Positions 44,277 to 52,789 of a stretch of 64,000 bases of DNA are shown here, one piece after another. The translations under genes were made by a program, and so were the position numbers. The stretch is from NCBI RefSeq assembly GCF_000430645.1, contig NZ_KE387185.1:1027780-1091779 (forward strand). The letters run 5' to 3'. This DNA comes from Aquimarina latercula DSM 2041. GTDB lineage: Bacteria; Bacteroidota; Bacteroidia; Flavobacteriales; Flavobacteriaceae. How positions within the stretch are numbered: position 1 is the stretch's first letter; the number at the start of each line of letters is the position of its first letter. Under the pieces are notes generated by a model. That model was not told the DNA's origin and ran no database searches. It was given only the letters and a program-made list of their open reading frames with translations.

Positions 44277-45155
44277 TTGATGGATAAAATTACTACTCTT
44301 TTTGATAACCCCATTTTTGTGAATATAGCATCCGTTTTCGTGCTGTTTGTAATCGTGTATACTATTGTTAAAATTCTACAACGAGGAGCTTTTAAGGTAG
44401 TAAAAGATAATACCTCAAAATATAAATTCAAGAAACTTATTAATTTCTTAGGGTATGTAATTTTTATTTTTGGAGTGATGTTTATCTTCAATGCAAAACT
44501 TTCTGGAATTGGTACAGCATTAGGAGTAGCTGGAGCTGGAATTGCTTTTGCGTTACAAGAAGTTATAGTTAGTGTAGCTGGTTATATCGCGGTATTCTCT
44601 AGTAACTTTTATAAGGTCGGAGATCGAGTAAAATTAGGAGGGATCAAAGGAGATGTTATTGATATTGGTCTTTTAAGAACTACATTAATGGAAATTGGTG
44701 ATTGGGTCAATGGTGATCTATATAATGGTAAAATGGTGCGTGTAGCCAATAGTTTTGTGTTTAAAGAACCTGTATATAATTACTCTGGAGATTTTCCTTT
44801 TTTATGGGATGAAATGACCATACCTATTAAAACTGATGGAGATTATACATATGCAAAAGAAATATTCAACCAAATTCTGATGGATGAAGTTGGAGATTTC
44901 GCCGCATCATCTCAAAAATCTTGGGATAAAATGATTGGTAATTACAATATTGAAAACGCCCGAGTACAACCTATGGTGACTATGTCTTTTGATGAGAATT
45001 GGATTACTTTTACGTTACGTTATGTAGTAGACTTTAAATCAAGAAGAGGCACAAAGTCAGTTCTTTTTGATAAAATTTTGACCGCTATAAATAATTCAGA
45101 AGGGAAAATAGAAGTAGCTTCTGCTGCTTTTGAAATAACAGCTTTTCCAAAATAG
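44277..45155 (+). CDS. MscS-superfamily mechanosensitive channel
   Basis: The 292-residue protein has membrane helices at about 10-30 and 55-80, a pore helix GTALGVAGAGIAFALQEVIVS with the Gly/Ala packing of MscS TM3, and a beta domain (YKVGDRVKLGGIKGDVIDIG) with an alpha/beta C-terminal part. The TATCTTTA at 44242 could be a primary-sigma -7 element; no ECF box was seen. It shares a divergent leader with corA. A bidirectional terminator lies behind it. Among the seven MscS-type genes in the window it is the most canonical. Confidence 0.92.
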   Translation: MMDKITTLFDNPIFVNIASVFVLFVIVYTIVKILQRGAFKVVKDNTSKYKFKKLINFLGYVIFIFGVMFIFNAKLSGIGTALGVAGAGIAFALQEVIVSVAGYIAVFSSNFYKVGDRVKLGGIKGDVIDIGLLRTTLMEIGDWVNGDLYNGKMVRVANSFVFKEPVYNYSGDFPFLWDEMTIPIKTDGDYTYAKEIFNQILMDEVGDFAASSQKSWDKMIGNYNIENARVQPMVTMSFDENWITFTLRYVVDFKSRRGTKSVLFDKILTAINNSEGKIEVASAAFEITAFPK

Positions 45156-45156
45156 T

Positions 45157-45184
45157 ATTTAGGCAATCCTAAGATTGCCTAAAT
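45157..45184. terminator. Bidirectional terminator between mscS and dps
   Basis: A perfect 12-base stem, ATTTAGGCAATC (45157-45168) with GATTGCCTAAAT (45173-45184), separates the two convergent genes. Confidence 0.78.
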
Positions 45185-45187
45185 GGA

Positions 45188-45661
45188 TTAAAACAAATGT
45201 GATTCAAGAAACCATAGTCCCTTATCTAATCCTCTTGATACTTCTGTAAACAAAGCAGAGGTTGCTTTATCTCCTAAAGAATTAGTACTGTCTATAGCGA
45301 TTCTAGTTGATTCGGTTACCAAGGCATAACGCTCTACTAACTTCTTTACGGTAAATTCGCTATTGTCAAAAGTATCTGGACTAACAGGTAATCTTGAAGT
45401 TTTGGCTGCCATTCTAACAGTTCCCTTAGCAACTCCACCTAAAGTTGTCGCCCTTTCTGCAATCATATCTACATATTCAGAAACTTCAGCAGCTAATGTA
45501 TCAAACAATTGATGTAATGCGTAAAATTGCATCCCCTTTACATTCCAGTGTGCTTGTTTTAATTGACTGTACAAGTCAAAGGTATCTGCAAGTTGTTGAT
45601 TCAGAATAGATACAATTTCATCTTTATTATCCAACTTTATCAAACTTTTGTATTTTGTCAT
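45188..45661 (-). CDS. dps: Dps family ferritin-like DNA protection protein
   Basis: The 157-residue protein has the Dps ferroxidase pattern LKQAHWNVKGMQFYALHQLFD and SEYVDMIAERATTLGG, the ligands H, D and E placed at subunit interfaces. It should form a dodecamer that oxidises Fe2+ with peroxide and shields DNA in the cytoplasm. It is second in a unit with the 45627 gene, overlapping its 3' end by 35 bases, behind the sigma box at 46210. This places iron and peroxide protection in the regulon. Confidence 0.95.
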   Translation of the reverse strand: MTKYKSLIKLDNKDEIVSILNQQLADTFDLYSQLKQAHWNVKGMQFYALHQLFDTLAAEVSEYVDMIAERATTLGGVAKGTVRMAAKTSRLPVSPDTFDNSEFTVKKLVERYALVTESTRIAIDSTNSLGDKATSALFTEVSRGLDKGLWFLESHLF

Positions 45662-46157
45662 TTTGATGTTTATTTAATTTTTTTTCGTTTTGAGTTATAG
45701 GTGCTATAGCTTTATAAATGTAAGCTTCGTCAATTATTTCGATATCCGATAATTTCTTAATTAAAAGTTCTGCTTCCTCCACACTCTCATCAAACATATC
45801 AATGGTTCGTTTATCAATATCTGGTATGTTTTCAGCTTCCATACGAATGATTTGAGTTTGATTTAGAAAATTATTTAAGATATGATTACTAGCATACAGC
45901 ATAGATTTATATACTTTATATTTTTCTGAAATTATTCTTTTTCTAAATAGTACAATACTATTAATTATCATAAAAAACAGGAGTATTGATATCCAAACAA
46001 ATACGGATTTGTCTAATTCATATTTATCAGTTAATACAATGTATGTATTGATGCTCTTTACAATATCTAAATTATTGAATGAACAAAATAAATATCCAAA
46101 TATCGCTACAACTAAACCAATCAGTGTAAGACTGTATTTCTGTAGATTTTTCATCAT
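45627..46157 (-). CDS. Membrane protein upstream of dps (first gene of unit)
   Basis: The protein of about 176 residues has two membrane helices (LTLIGLVVAIFGYLFCSFNN and VWISILLFFMIINSIVLF) and a soluble helical C-terminal part with MFDESVEEAELLIKKLSD. I place the start at the ATG at 46157 (a second is at 46154). It overlaps dps by 35 bases and follows a sigma box by 28. It may be a membrane anchor or sensor cotranslated with Dps; no family recognised. Confidence 0.65.
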   Translation of the reverse strand: MMKNLQKYSLTLIGLVVAIFGYLFCSFNNLDIVKSINTYIVLTDKYELDKSVFVWISILLFFMIINSIVLFRKRIISEKYKVYKSMLYASNHILNNFLNQTQIIRMEAENIPDIDKRTIDMFDESVEEAELLIKKLSDIEIIDEAYIYKAIAPITQNEKKLNKHQNDKIQKFDKVG

Positions 46158-46185
46158 TATCAATTTATTAAGGGGTACTTATTTA

Positions 46186-46210
46186 GACACCTTTAAATGA
46201 AAAAGGTCAC
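46186..46210 (-). promoter_or_regulatory. ECF-type sigma box
   Basis: On the minus strand GTGACC (46210-46205), 14-base spacer, GTGTC (46190-46186) followed by TAA; 28 bases before the start of the membrane protein that precedes dps. Confidence 0.77.
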
Positions 46211-46231
46211 TCCTTAAAAAAAGGATATTTT

Positions 46232-47902
46232 TTAATCAATAGCTGAACTAATTACCGTACCTGTAGCCCCATTAGGAAAAGCTATTCCTAAAAGTGAAGC
46301 TATGGTTGGGGCGATATCAATCGCTAAGGTTTTTTCGGAGGTATGTCCCTTATTGATCCCAAATCCATAAAATAATAATGGAACGTGAGTATCATAGGTA
46401 TAACCGCTTCCATGCGCAGAACCTGTTTTTGCATATGCTACTGTAAATGGGTTGAGCGTATATAGGATATCTCCGCTTCTCTTTTGATGAAATCCTTGTT
46501 GTACAAATGATGCGATTCCAGAACTATATGAAGTGTTTTCTAATTGAGTTCGGGTGTAGACATTTTTGATATCTTTATGTTTTAGAATGTATTGCGCTAT
46601 TTGATACTGAATCTTATTAGGGTTTAGCCCTTTTTGCTTCATTAATTCCTCATTTAGAAACACCTGGTTATTTGATATGTCTAATATCAAATCTTGTAAG
46701 TTATATAACAAATAAACATAGTTTTTAAGATCGATTTTAAAAGAAGCTTCCTTAAAATAACCTGCTGGTATTTTGACAGATTTTAAAAACTGTGGAACAT
46801 TCGTAGCTCCGTGATCTGATGTAAGGTAAACGGTGTATGCACCTTTTCCTATTCTTGCATCTAGGCTTAATAACAAACGTTCTAACCCTTTATCTAATCT
46901 AAGATAGGTGTCTTCTATTTCTTTGGAGTTTACCCCAAAATTATGACCAATATAGTCCGTACTTGAAAAACTAATTAATAAGAAATCTGTTTCTGTATCC
47001 TTTCCCAATTGTTCGCCATCGATTGCTTTTATCGCAAAATCTATAGTAAGATCGTTTCCGAAAGGAGTACTTTTAATAATGTCATAATTTTTATTGGACG
47101 ATTTTAAGATTTCTAAATCATACGGAAACTTGGGGTCTTCCTTACCTTTAAATCCTCTTTCGAAATTTGTATTATCCTTACCACTTTCACCATATGACTG
47201 TATATCGTGGAGTGGTTCCCATTTTTTGAAATAGTTATCTATAGCATTGGATTCATTAAAATCTAATACCCATTGTGGTAATCTATCCATATAATAACTA
47301 GAAGATATCCAGCTACCCTGATCTTTACCGCGAAACCAATAGGCGGCATTAGCCATATGACCTCCCGAAAGTATAGCTGCCCGATCTTTAAGCGAGATAC
47401 TAATCGTTTTACCTCTTCTTTGAGTATGGAGTCTGTTTTGATCTGCTAATGTTGTTAATTGTAGTTGAGAGGGAGATTTTTTTCCTTCATAACTACTTGT
47501 GCCTACTGGAGAAACTCCTAGATCTTCTACACAATAGATTTTTTCCTTTTTTTCTTTATCATACCAATTATTTCCTAAAATACCGTGATTGGATGGTGTT
47601 GTTCCAGTAGCAATGGATGCGTGACCAGATGCTGTTTTTGTAGGTATATAATTATAGTGGTGGTTTTTGCAAAGGAAACCATCAGCAATCATTTTTTTAA
47701 ACCCTCCTCCATCAAATTGACCATAAAAGCGGGTTATATAATCATACCGCATTTGATCGATTACAATACCTACCACAAGTTTTGGTCTTGCGCCAATTGT
47801 AGTTTGAGTATTCGTTGCAGTATTACTATTTTGTGCATTCATATCGAGCTGTAAAAGCGATAGAAGAATACTGAAAATGATGTATATTATATTTTTAATC
47901 AT
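46232..47902 (-). CDS. pafA: PafA-type alkaline phosphatase (alkaline phosphatase superfamily)
   Basis: The 556-residue secreted enzyme has a signal peptide (IYIIFSILLSLLQLDMNAQ), the metal-binding VVGIVIDQMRYDYITRFYG, the nucleophile Thr in PTKTASGHASIATGTTPSNHG, and later STDYIGHNFG, TSDHGATNVPQF and GSAHGSGYTYDTHVPLLFYG with zinc-ligand Asp and His residues. PafA phosphatases of Bacteroidota release phosphate from many monoesters in the periplasm. It has no sigma box and lies between box-controlled units, divergent from a CotH-type kinase gene. Confidence 0.95.
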   Translation of the reverse strand: MIKNIIYIIFSILLSLLQLDMNAQNSNTATNTQTTIGARPKLVVGIVIDQMRYDYITRFYGQFDGGGFKKMIADGFLCKNHHYNYIPTKTASGHASIATGTTPSNHGILGNNWYDKEKKEKIYCVEDLGVSPVGTSSYEGKKSPSQLQLTTLADQNRLHTQRRGKTISISLKDRAAILSGGHMANAAYWFRGKDQGSWISSSYYMDRLPQWVLDFNESNAIDNYFKKWEPLHDIQSYGESGKDNTNFERGFKGKEDPKFPYDLEILKSSNKNYDIIKSTPFGNDLTIDFAIKAIDGEQLGKDTETDFLLISFSSTDYIGHNFGVNSKEIEDTYLRLDKGLERLLLSLDARIGKGAYTVYLTSDHGATNVPQFLKSVKIPAGYFKEASFKIDLKNYVYLLYNLQDLILDISNNQVFLNEELMKQKGLNPNKIQYQIAQYILKHKDIKNVYTRTQLENTSYSSGIASFVQQGFHQKRSGDILYTLNPFTVAYAKTGSAHGSGYTYDTHVPLLFYGFGINKGHTSEKTLAIDIAPTIASLLGIAFPNGATGTVISSAID

Positions 47903-48068
47903 ATATATTTATTCGTACCCAAAAGATATTATTAAATAAGCTCTCATTTACAAAACGAACCAATTTATTTTTCCTTTCGATTTTAGGTCGATTTTTTTGC
48001 TTTAAGTAAAGGATATCGCTAGTTTTAACATTTAATTATTTATTTCCTTTATTTTAAAAGCTTTGATA

Positions 48069-49517
48069 ATGTTTAAACTCTATACAACATGCGTTCTTCT
48101 GTTTTCTTGTCTTTCTTTAGTATGCGCGCAAGAAACTACTACAATTATTGCTAAGAAGGGAAGCTTCGGAATTGATAAAAAAAATAAGATTATCGTTTGG
48201 AATTTTAAAGTAAATGATTCTACCAAACAAGTTCATAAAGCATATACTCAAATTATTTTTGACAAGGATTGTAAACGAACTGTACTAACAGATAGTTTAT
48301 CTTATAAAAACCGCTTTTCTATAGATCATAACAATGAAACCTATACTCTTTATATTTCAAAATTACCTATAGTTTCCATTCGTATTAAAGATAGTATTAC
48401 AGATATTCCTAAAAAACCTTCAAAGTTTCAATATGCTAGTAATAAAAAAAACATAGATACTTTAGCGGGAATAGAACTAAGAGGAAATTTATCTTTGACT
48501 TTCCCGAAAAAATCATATGATCTTGAATTCTGGAAGGATGCTTCGACAAAAGTTCCTTTCAGAATAAAACTTCCAAAGTTAGGGACTAATGACGATTGGA
48601 TTCTTGATGGGTTATATAATGAACCATTACGATTGAGATCGTATGTAGGTTTGAAATTATGGTTATCAATTCATAAGTCTCACTATACGGACAAAGAACC
48701 CAAAGCTAAAAGCGGAGCAGATTTGAGGTTTGTGGAAGTATTTTTAAATTCTGAATACCAAGGACTTTACGTTTTATCACAACAGGTAGATAGAGATTTA
48801 CTAAAATTAAAGAGATTTGAAAATAATGTGATTAAAGGAGAGTTATTTAAAGCTACTAGTTATGAGGGTGCTCCTGCCTATAAAAAAGTGCCACCGTTTA
48901 AAAATCTCTTCCCACATTGGGGGGGATATCAAATGAAATATCCTGTCATCGACTATAAAGGACATTGGGATGATTTGCACTCATTTACCGATTTTGTAAT
49001 TAACTCTAGTAGTGCTGATTTTAATAATGGTATTGAAAAACGTTTTGATATACCCAATGCCATAGATTATTTTTTATTGGTAAACTTACTTAGGGCTACT
49101 GATAACCTGGGGAAAAATATGTTTGTAGCAAGATATGATCAAAATACCCCATACTTTAATGTTCCTTGGGATTTAGACGGTGTACTGGGAACTATTCAAG
49201 ATGGTAAGAGAATCCCAACGACTGATGATATTTTAAGCAATGGATTGTTTGATCGATTATTGGCAGAAAACCCTGCCGAGTACAAGAGTAAACTTAAATA
49301 TCGATGGACTGAATTACGAAAAAACCAGTTTAGTACTGATTCTTTATTGGCTACAATTAATCAAACTTATAAAAGGCTAAAGAAAAATAAAATTTATGAA
49401 AGAGAAAACTTGGTCTGGCCATCAAAGATATCTTACAAAGATCATTTGGAGTATATCCGTGAATGGCTAATAAAAAGATTAGCTTATTTAGATACATACT
49501 TTAACGATTTAAAATAA
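48069..49517 (+). CDS. CotH-family secreted protein kinase-like protein
   Basis: I start this at the ATG at 48069, which gives a signal peptide (MFKLYTTCVLLFSCLSLVCAQ). The approximately 480-residue protein has CotH marks: an N-terminal beta part with IELRGNLSLTFPKKSYDLEF, the kinase-like region with VFLNSEYQGLYVLSQQVDRD, and VPWDLDGVLG holding the catalytic-type Asp. CotH kinases phosphorylate secreted proteins and are best known from spore coats; outside spore formers the targets are unknown. No sigma box; it reads away from pafA and a stem-loop follows. Confidence 0.9.
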   Translation: MFKLYTTCVLLFSCLSLVCAQETTTIIAKKGSFGIDKKNKIIVWNFKVNDSTKQVHKAYTQIIFDKDCKRTVLTDSLSYKNRFSIDHNNETYTLYISKLPIVSIRIKDSITDIPKKPSKFQYASNKKNIDTLAGIELRGNLSLTFPKKSYDLEFWKDASTKVPFRIKLPKLGTNDDWILDGLYNEPLRLRSYVGLKLWLSIHKSHYTDKEPKAKSGADLRFVEVFLNSEYQGLYVLSQQVDRDLLKLKRFENNVIKGELFKATSYEGAPAYKKVPPFKNLFPHWGGYQMKYPVIDYKGHWDDLHSFTDFVINSSSADFNNGIEKRFDIPNAIDYFLLVNLLRATDNLGKNMFVARYDQNTPYFNVPWDLDGVLGTIQDGKRIPTTDDILSNGLFDRLLAENPAEYKSKLKYRWTELRKNQFSTDSLLATINQTYKRLKKNKIYERENLVWPSKISYKDHLEYIREWLIKRLAYLDTYFNDLK

Positions 49518-49518
49518 A

Positions 49519-49543
49519 GAGGCTAGAAGGGGAATCTAGCCTC
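49519..49543. terminator. Stem-loop between convergent CotH and secreted-protein genes
   Basis: GAGGCTAGA (49519-49527) pairs with TCTAGCCTC (49535-49543). On the minus strand it is followed by TTTATTTT, so it works best for the unit at 49622. Confidence 0.6.
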
Positions 49544-49621
49544 AGACAATTCACAACCACGAGAATTGTACCATCATCAATCAAAAAAGAATCTTACTTC
49601 ATAGCATTTTAACAATTTACA

Positions 49622-50011
49622 TTAGTTCAATCCAAAAAGTTCTTCATCTTCATAGTATAAAAGATTATCTAAATCAATGATATGCCTCTGTTTGATATAG
49701 GTTTTAATCTTTTCATTTTTACCTCCAACTACGTTATCTTTGTACACTGCTATCAGAGACTCATTATAAACTACTTTGAATGTATTTCCTATTAAAGATT
49801 TACTATCTAAATTGTGATCTGATAAAAGGTCTTTTTCTATTTTAGAAAAAGATATTATTTTCCAATCCTTATCGTCTTGGAAATAATATATACCATTATT
49901 AGACCCTATATAGTTGCCAACCATTGCCTTATTTCCAATTTCTATCTGATCTTGCGAGATCGCAATAGTTGTAAAAAAGAATAAGCCAATTAATGTGATT
50001 AAATTTTTCAT
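49622..50011 (-). CDS. Secreted protein of the three-protein family
   Basis: The 129-residue protein has a signal peptide (NLITLIGLFFFTTIAISQ) and a domain with IGNKAMVGNYIGSNNGIYYF, SFSKIEKDLLSDHNLDSKSL and IGNTFKVVYNESL. It aligns with proteins at 40471 and 50073. Its own sigma box lies 31 bases upstream. The three proteins differ mainly in loop length and acidity, which hints at specialisation. Role in the periplasm unknown. Confidence 0.7.
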   Translation of the reverse strand: MKNLITLIGLFFFTTIAISQDQIEIGNKAMVGNYIGSNNGIYYFQDDKDWKIISFSKIEKDLLSDHNLDSKSLIGNTFKVVYNESLIAVYKDNVVGGKNEKIKTYIKQRHIIDLDNLLYYEDEELFGLN

Positions 50012-50042
50012 CTTGATAATTTTTTTGATGTGATACTATTAT

Positions 50043-50067
50043 GACACCTATAAGTTTCAGAAGTCAC
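50043..50067 (-). promoter_or_regulatory. ECF-type sigma box
   Basis: Minus strand GTGACT (50067-50062), 14-base spacer, GTGTC (50047-50043); 31 bases before the start at 50011. Confidence 0.77.
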
Positions 50068-50072
50068 ATTTA

Positions 50073-50435
50073 CTATTTGATTTTTTCTACCTTCATAAGT
50101 ATTTTACGTTCGACAAATTGTGAAACTCTTGCTCCATCATTTTTAGGATCTTTAATTAAGGTTTCAAGTTTTTGAACTTCATAGGTAATATTGAATATTT
50201 TCCCAATATTAGCTTTGTCATTAAAATCGTATTTCGATAGAATATTCATACTTACAATAGTAAATTCCATCATTTTACTGTCATCTGCTTTTCTAAAATA
50301 TAGAGACTTTTCTGACTTGCCTACAAATTCTGCTTTCACTTCAGTAGCATTATAATCGATATCATATGTTTCAGTATTAATAGTGGTAAAACTTGTTGTT
50401 AAAATTGTCATTAAGACTAATGCGAAGTTTTTCAT
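50073..50435 (-). CDS. Secreted protein of the three-protein family
   Basis: The 120-residue protein has a signal peptide (ALVLMTILTTSFTTINTE) and the shared domain: VKAEFVGKSEKSLYFRKAD, MNILSKYDFNDKANIGKIFN and ITYEVQKLE, ending FVERKILMKVEKIK. It is the closest relative of the 49622 protein and lies just upstream, each with a separate box, so the two are probably a recent tandem duplicate. Role unknown. Confidence 0.7.
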   Translation of the reverse strand: MKNFALVLMTILTTSFTTINTETYDIDYNATEVKAEFVGKSEKSLYFRKADDSKMMEFTIVSMNILSKYDFNDKANIGKIFNITYEVQKLETLIKDPKNDGARVSQFVERKILMKVEKIK

Positions 50436-50481
50436 TGGTATAGTTATTTGTTTTGTTATTAATTATTTCATTTATTAGTTA

Positions 50482-50506
50482 GACACAGATAGTTTGTTCT
50501 GGTCAC
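50482..50506 (-). promoter_or_regulatory. ECF-type sigma box
   Basis: Minus strand GTGACC (50506-50501), 14-base spacer, GTGTC (50486-50482); 46 bases before the start at 50435. Confidence 0.77.
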
Positions 50507-50513
50507 AATTATT

Positions 50514-50798
50514 TTAATCTTCCTCGCAATATTCAGCATCACAGCCTTTGTCCTTTTCTTTTGTAAAAGATTCGAAGTATTCGTTATCGAAGTTTGATGA
50601 TTCTGAATCTTCTAATGTTGATTTTTTGATTAGGTACATTGAATTTTCCAGAACCACTTTAACACGATCTTCCATTTTAGGATCTACATCGGAGAAACTG
50701 ATAACATCACTCTCTATAAACCCATTTGGATATGCTTTTGCAATCTCTTTTAAAAGCTCATTATTTATATTTTCGAAATTGACAGTTATTTTTTTCAT
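50514..50798 (-). CDS. Small acidic cytoplasmic protein (94 aa)
   Basis: The 94-residue acidic protein has no signal peptide or membrane segment. It starts MKKITVNFENINNELLKEIA and ends in a Cys-containing acidic tail (DKGCDAEYCEED). The two Cys six residues apart might bind metal or form a redox pair. A sigma box lies 29 bases upstream. No family recognised. Confidence 0.6.
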   Translation of the reverse strand: MKKITVNFENINNELLKEIAKAYPNGFIESDVISFSDVDPKMEDRVKVVLENSMYLIKKSTLEDSESSNFDNEYFESFTKEKDKGCDAEYCEED

Positions 50799-50827
50799 TT
50801 TAAAAAAGTTTTAATTCTTAGTAGTAT

Positions 50828-50852
50828 GACACTACTTTTTTTGTTAGGTCAC
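50828..50852 (-). promoter_or_regulatory. ECF-type sigma box
   Basis: Minus strand GTGACC (50852-50847), 14-base spacer, GTGTC (50832-50828); 29 bases before the start at 50798. Confidence 0.78.
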
Positions 50853-50859
50853 ATAAAAA

Positions 50860-50883
50860 AAGACAAACTCGAAAGTTTGTCTT
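50860..50883 (-). terminator. Rho-independent terminator after the three-MscS operon
   Basis: AAGACAAACT and AGTTTGTCTT pair around CGAA; read on the minus strand a run of T follows. It ends the MscS operon and directly precedes the next sigma box. Confidence 0.85.
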
Positions 50884-50915
50884 AAATTGAAAAGAATACT
50901 AGATACGTTTTTAGA

Positions 50916-51974
50916 TTATTGTTTTATATTATATATAGTTTGCGTTGGAAAAGCAAAATCGAGTGCTGCCTTTTCATACCTCTTTAAGATTTCTAAATTT
51001 ATTTTATTTTGAGTTGATGGAATATCTGCTTCTTTCTTGATGTAGTAAATGAAATTAATAATCAATGAAAAGTCACCAAAATTTTCAAAAAACACAACTG
51101 GCTCTTCTGTAACGTTATCTAGGTTTTCTTTAATGATATCTTTAAGAATATTCATTGCTGTTTCAATTCCTTCAGCATTGGTGTCATAAGTAAGTCCAAG
51201 TTTCAAGGTGACTTTTCGATTTAACTCCAATGCTACGTTTTCAACACTATTATGAATAAACTTTGCATTTGGGATGGTTACCAGAGTGCCATTTAGAGTA
51301 CGTATTCTGGAACGTCTAATCCCAATTTCTTCTACTTTTCCATCAAACCCATCAACTCGTACTCTATCATTTACAGTAAAAGGTTTATCGGTAAAAACAG
51401 AAATCCCACCAAAGATATTTTCGATGTAATCTTTGGCTGCCAATGCAAATGCCAAACCTCCAATTCCTAGCCCTGCTATTAATGCTCCTACATTATATCC
51501 AGCATTGTTTAGGGCAATGATAATACCAATTCCCCATATAGCTATAGCAACTAATTTTTTAATAATTGGGAGTAATTGATCATCAAAATCACTATCAGAT
51601 CTCTCTATTACAGGTTCCATATACTCTTCTATAACCGCATTGACAAGTCTTACTAAGAACCAAGTGACCCCAATCACAATAAGAACGTGGTATATTTTAG
51701 TAATAAAAACAACCATCTCATCTGTTTTATGAAGATACTCCATCCCTAGATAGAATCCCAAAACAGTAATCCCATAAATGGATGGTTTTTTTAGGGTTAC
51801 TAACAGAATATCATCTAACCGAGATTTTGTTTTTTTTGTAAGTCCTTTTACAATGTTGCAAAAAATTAAATAGGCAATTTTTGCAATAATAATTCCTCCA
51901 GCTATAAAAGCAAAAGCAATTAACCATTGGGAGATAGTATTCATATAATACTCCTTTGATAAGTATTCTAACAT
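50916..51974 (-). CDS. MscS-superfamily channel (third of operon)
   Basis: The 352-residue protein has about four membrane helices and a full MscS core: ALIAGLGIGGLAFALAAKDY in the pore helix, GGISVFTDKPFTVNDRVRVD and VEEIGIRRSRIRTLNGTLVTIPNA of the beta domain, and an alpha/beta C-terminal cage. It is the best MscS match of the three-gene operon transcribed from the box at 53713, 26 bases after the preceding MscS gene. Confidence 0.93.
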   Translation of the reverse strand: MLEYLSKEYYMNTISQWLIAFAFIAGGIIIAKIAYLIFCNIVKGLTKKTKSRLDDILLVTLKKPSIYGITVLGFYLGMEYLHKTDEMVVFITKIYHVLIVIGVTWFLVRLVNAVIEEYMEPVIERSDSDFDDQLLPIIKKLVAIAIWGIGIIIALNNAGYNVGALIAGLGIGGLAFALAAKDYIENIFGGISVFTDKPFTVNDRVRVDGFDGKVEEIGIRRSRIRTLNGTLVTIPNAKFIHNSVENVALELNRKVTLKLGLTYDTNAEGIETAMNILKDIIKENLDNVTEEPVVFFENFGDFSLIINFIYYIKKEADIPSTQNKINLEILKRYEKAALDFAFPTQTIYNIKQ

Positions 51975-52000
51975 TTTTGAATTTTTACTTTAAGTTTTAC

Positions 52001-52789
52001 TTAATTTTTAATAATCTCGAACGTCCTTCCTGGAAATTTATTATCTGATTGAAATTCCTGAAAAATCACCTTAATGTCATCTACGTTTTCGTTATATACC
52101 TGATTGCTAAATTCCTCAAGAACCCAAGTTTCTAAGGATAGTATATGATAATTTTCATAAGACATGATTTGTACTTCTGGCATAGGTTTATTCAAAATAT
52201 TTCCATTCTTCTGGATTTTTTTCAGTAGATGTTTTTTGACTTCTTGAATATTTACGGTAGCATTAAACTTTACCAGTATCACTAGTTTATCAATATGTAG
52301 TTTACTGTAATTAACAACTTTAGGGTATAGGGTATTTTGATTTGGAATCATAATAATATCACCTTTGTAATCGATTATTTTAGTCATCATTAAATTGAAT
52401 GATTTTACTCTTCCACTATACCCATCTATCATTAATAAATCATCTTTTTTATAGAGTCTCAAAATTTTGATACTTAGTCCATAATAAATATTTTTAAGCG
52501 CTTTTCGGACCACTAAATCTGTAAGGTATCCCAAACATACAAAGATCACAAAAAATTGAAATGAATTTAGTCCTAAGTGTGTCTGAATTAAGTAAAAAGA
52601 ATAAAGAGTGGATAGGACATATAGTATATTCTTTTTTAAATCATTTGACTTTTTGGAATCTCCAAAAGGTTGAATGAAATCCAATAAAGTGATCAGTAAA
52701 TTTAAAACGGATATTGCTACTGTAAAAAGTAGTATAGAAGTTACTAATCTGATTAAAAATTCTCCATATGAAAAAGCCTCTCCCAACAT
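52001..52789 (-). CDS. Divergent MscS-superfamily protein (second of operon)
   Basis: The 262-residue protein keeps membrane helices (LVTSILLFTVAISVLNLLIT, then FFVIFVCLGYLTDLVVRKAL) and the MscS beta domain (YKKDDLLMIDGYSGRVKSFN, MIPNQNTLYPKVVNYS), but the pore helix lacks the regular Gly/Ala pattern (here LGYLTDLVVRKALKNIY). It may be a non-conducting or regulatory subunit of the neighbouring channels. Its start abuts the stop of the first MscS gene. Confidence 0.82.
   Translation of the reverse strand: MLGEAFSYGEFLIRLVTSILLFTVAISVLNLLITLLDFIQPFGDSKKSNDLKKNILYVLSTLYSFYLIQTHLGLNSFQFFVIFVCLGYLTDLVVRKALKNIYYGLSIKILRLYKKDDLLMIDGYSGRVKSFNLMMTKIIDYKGDIIMIPNQNTLYPKVVNYSKLHIDKLVILVKFNATVNIQEVKKHLLKKIQKNGNILNKPMPEVQIMSYENYHILSLETWVLEEFSNQVYNENVDDIKVIFQEFQSDNKFPGRTFEIIKN

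Noticed and set aside
46232..49517. Idea that PafA and CotH genes belong to the regulon
   Set aside because: The 160-base divergent leader has no GTGAC-N14-GTGTC on either strand.
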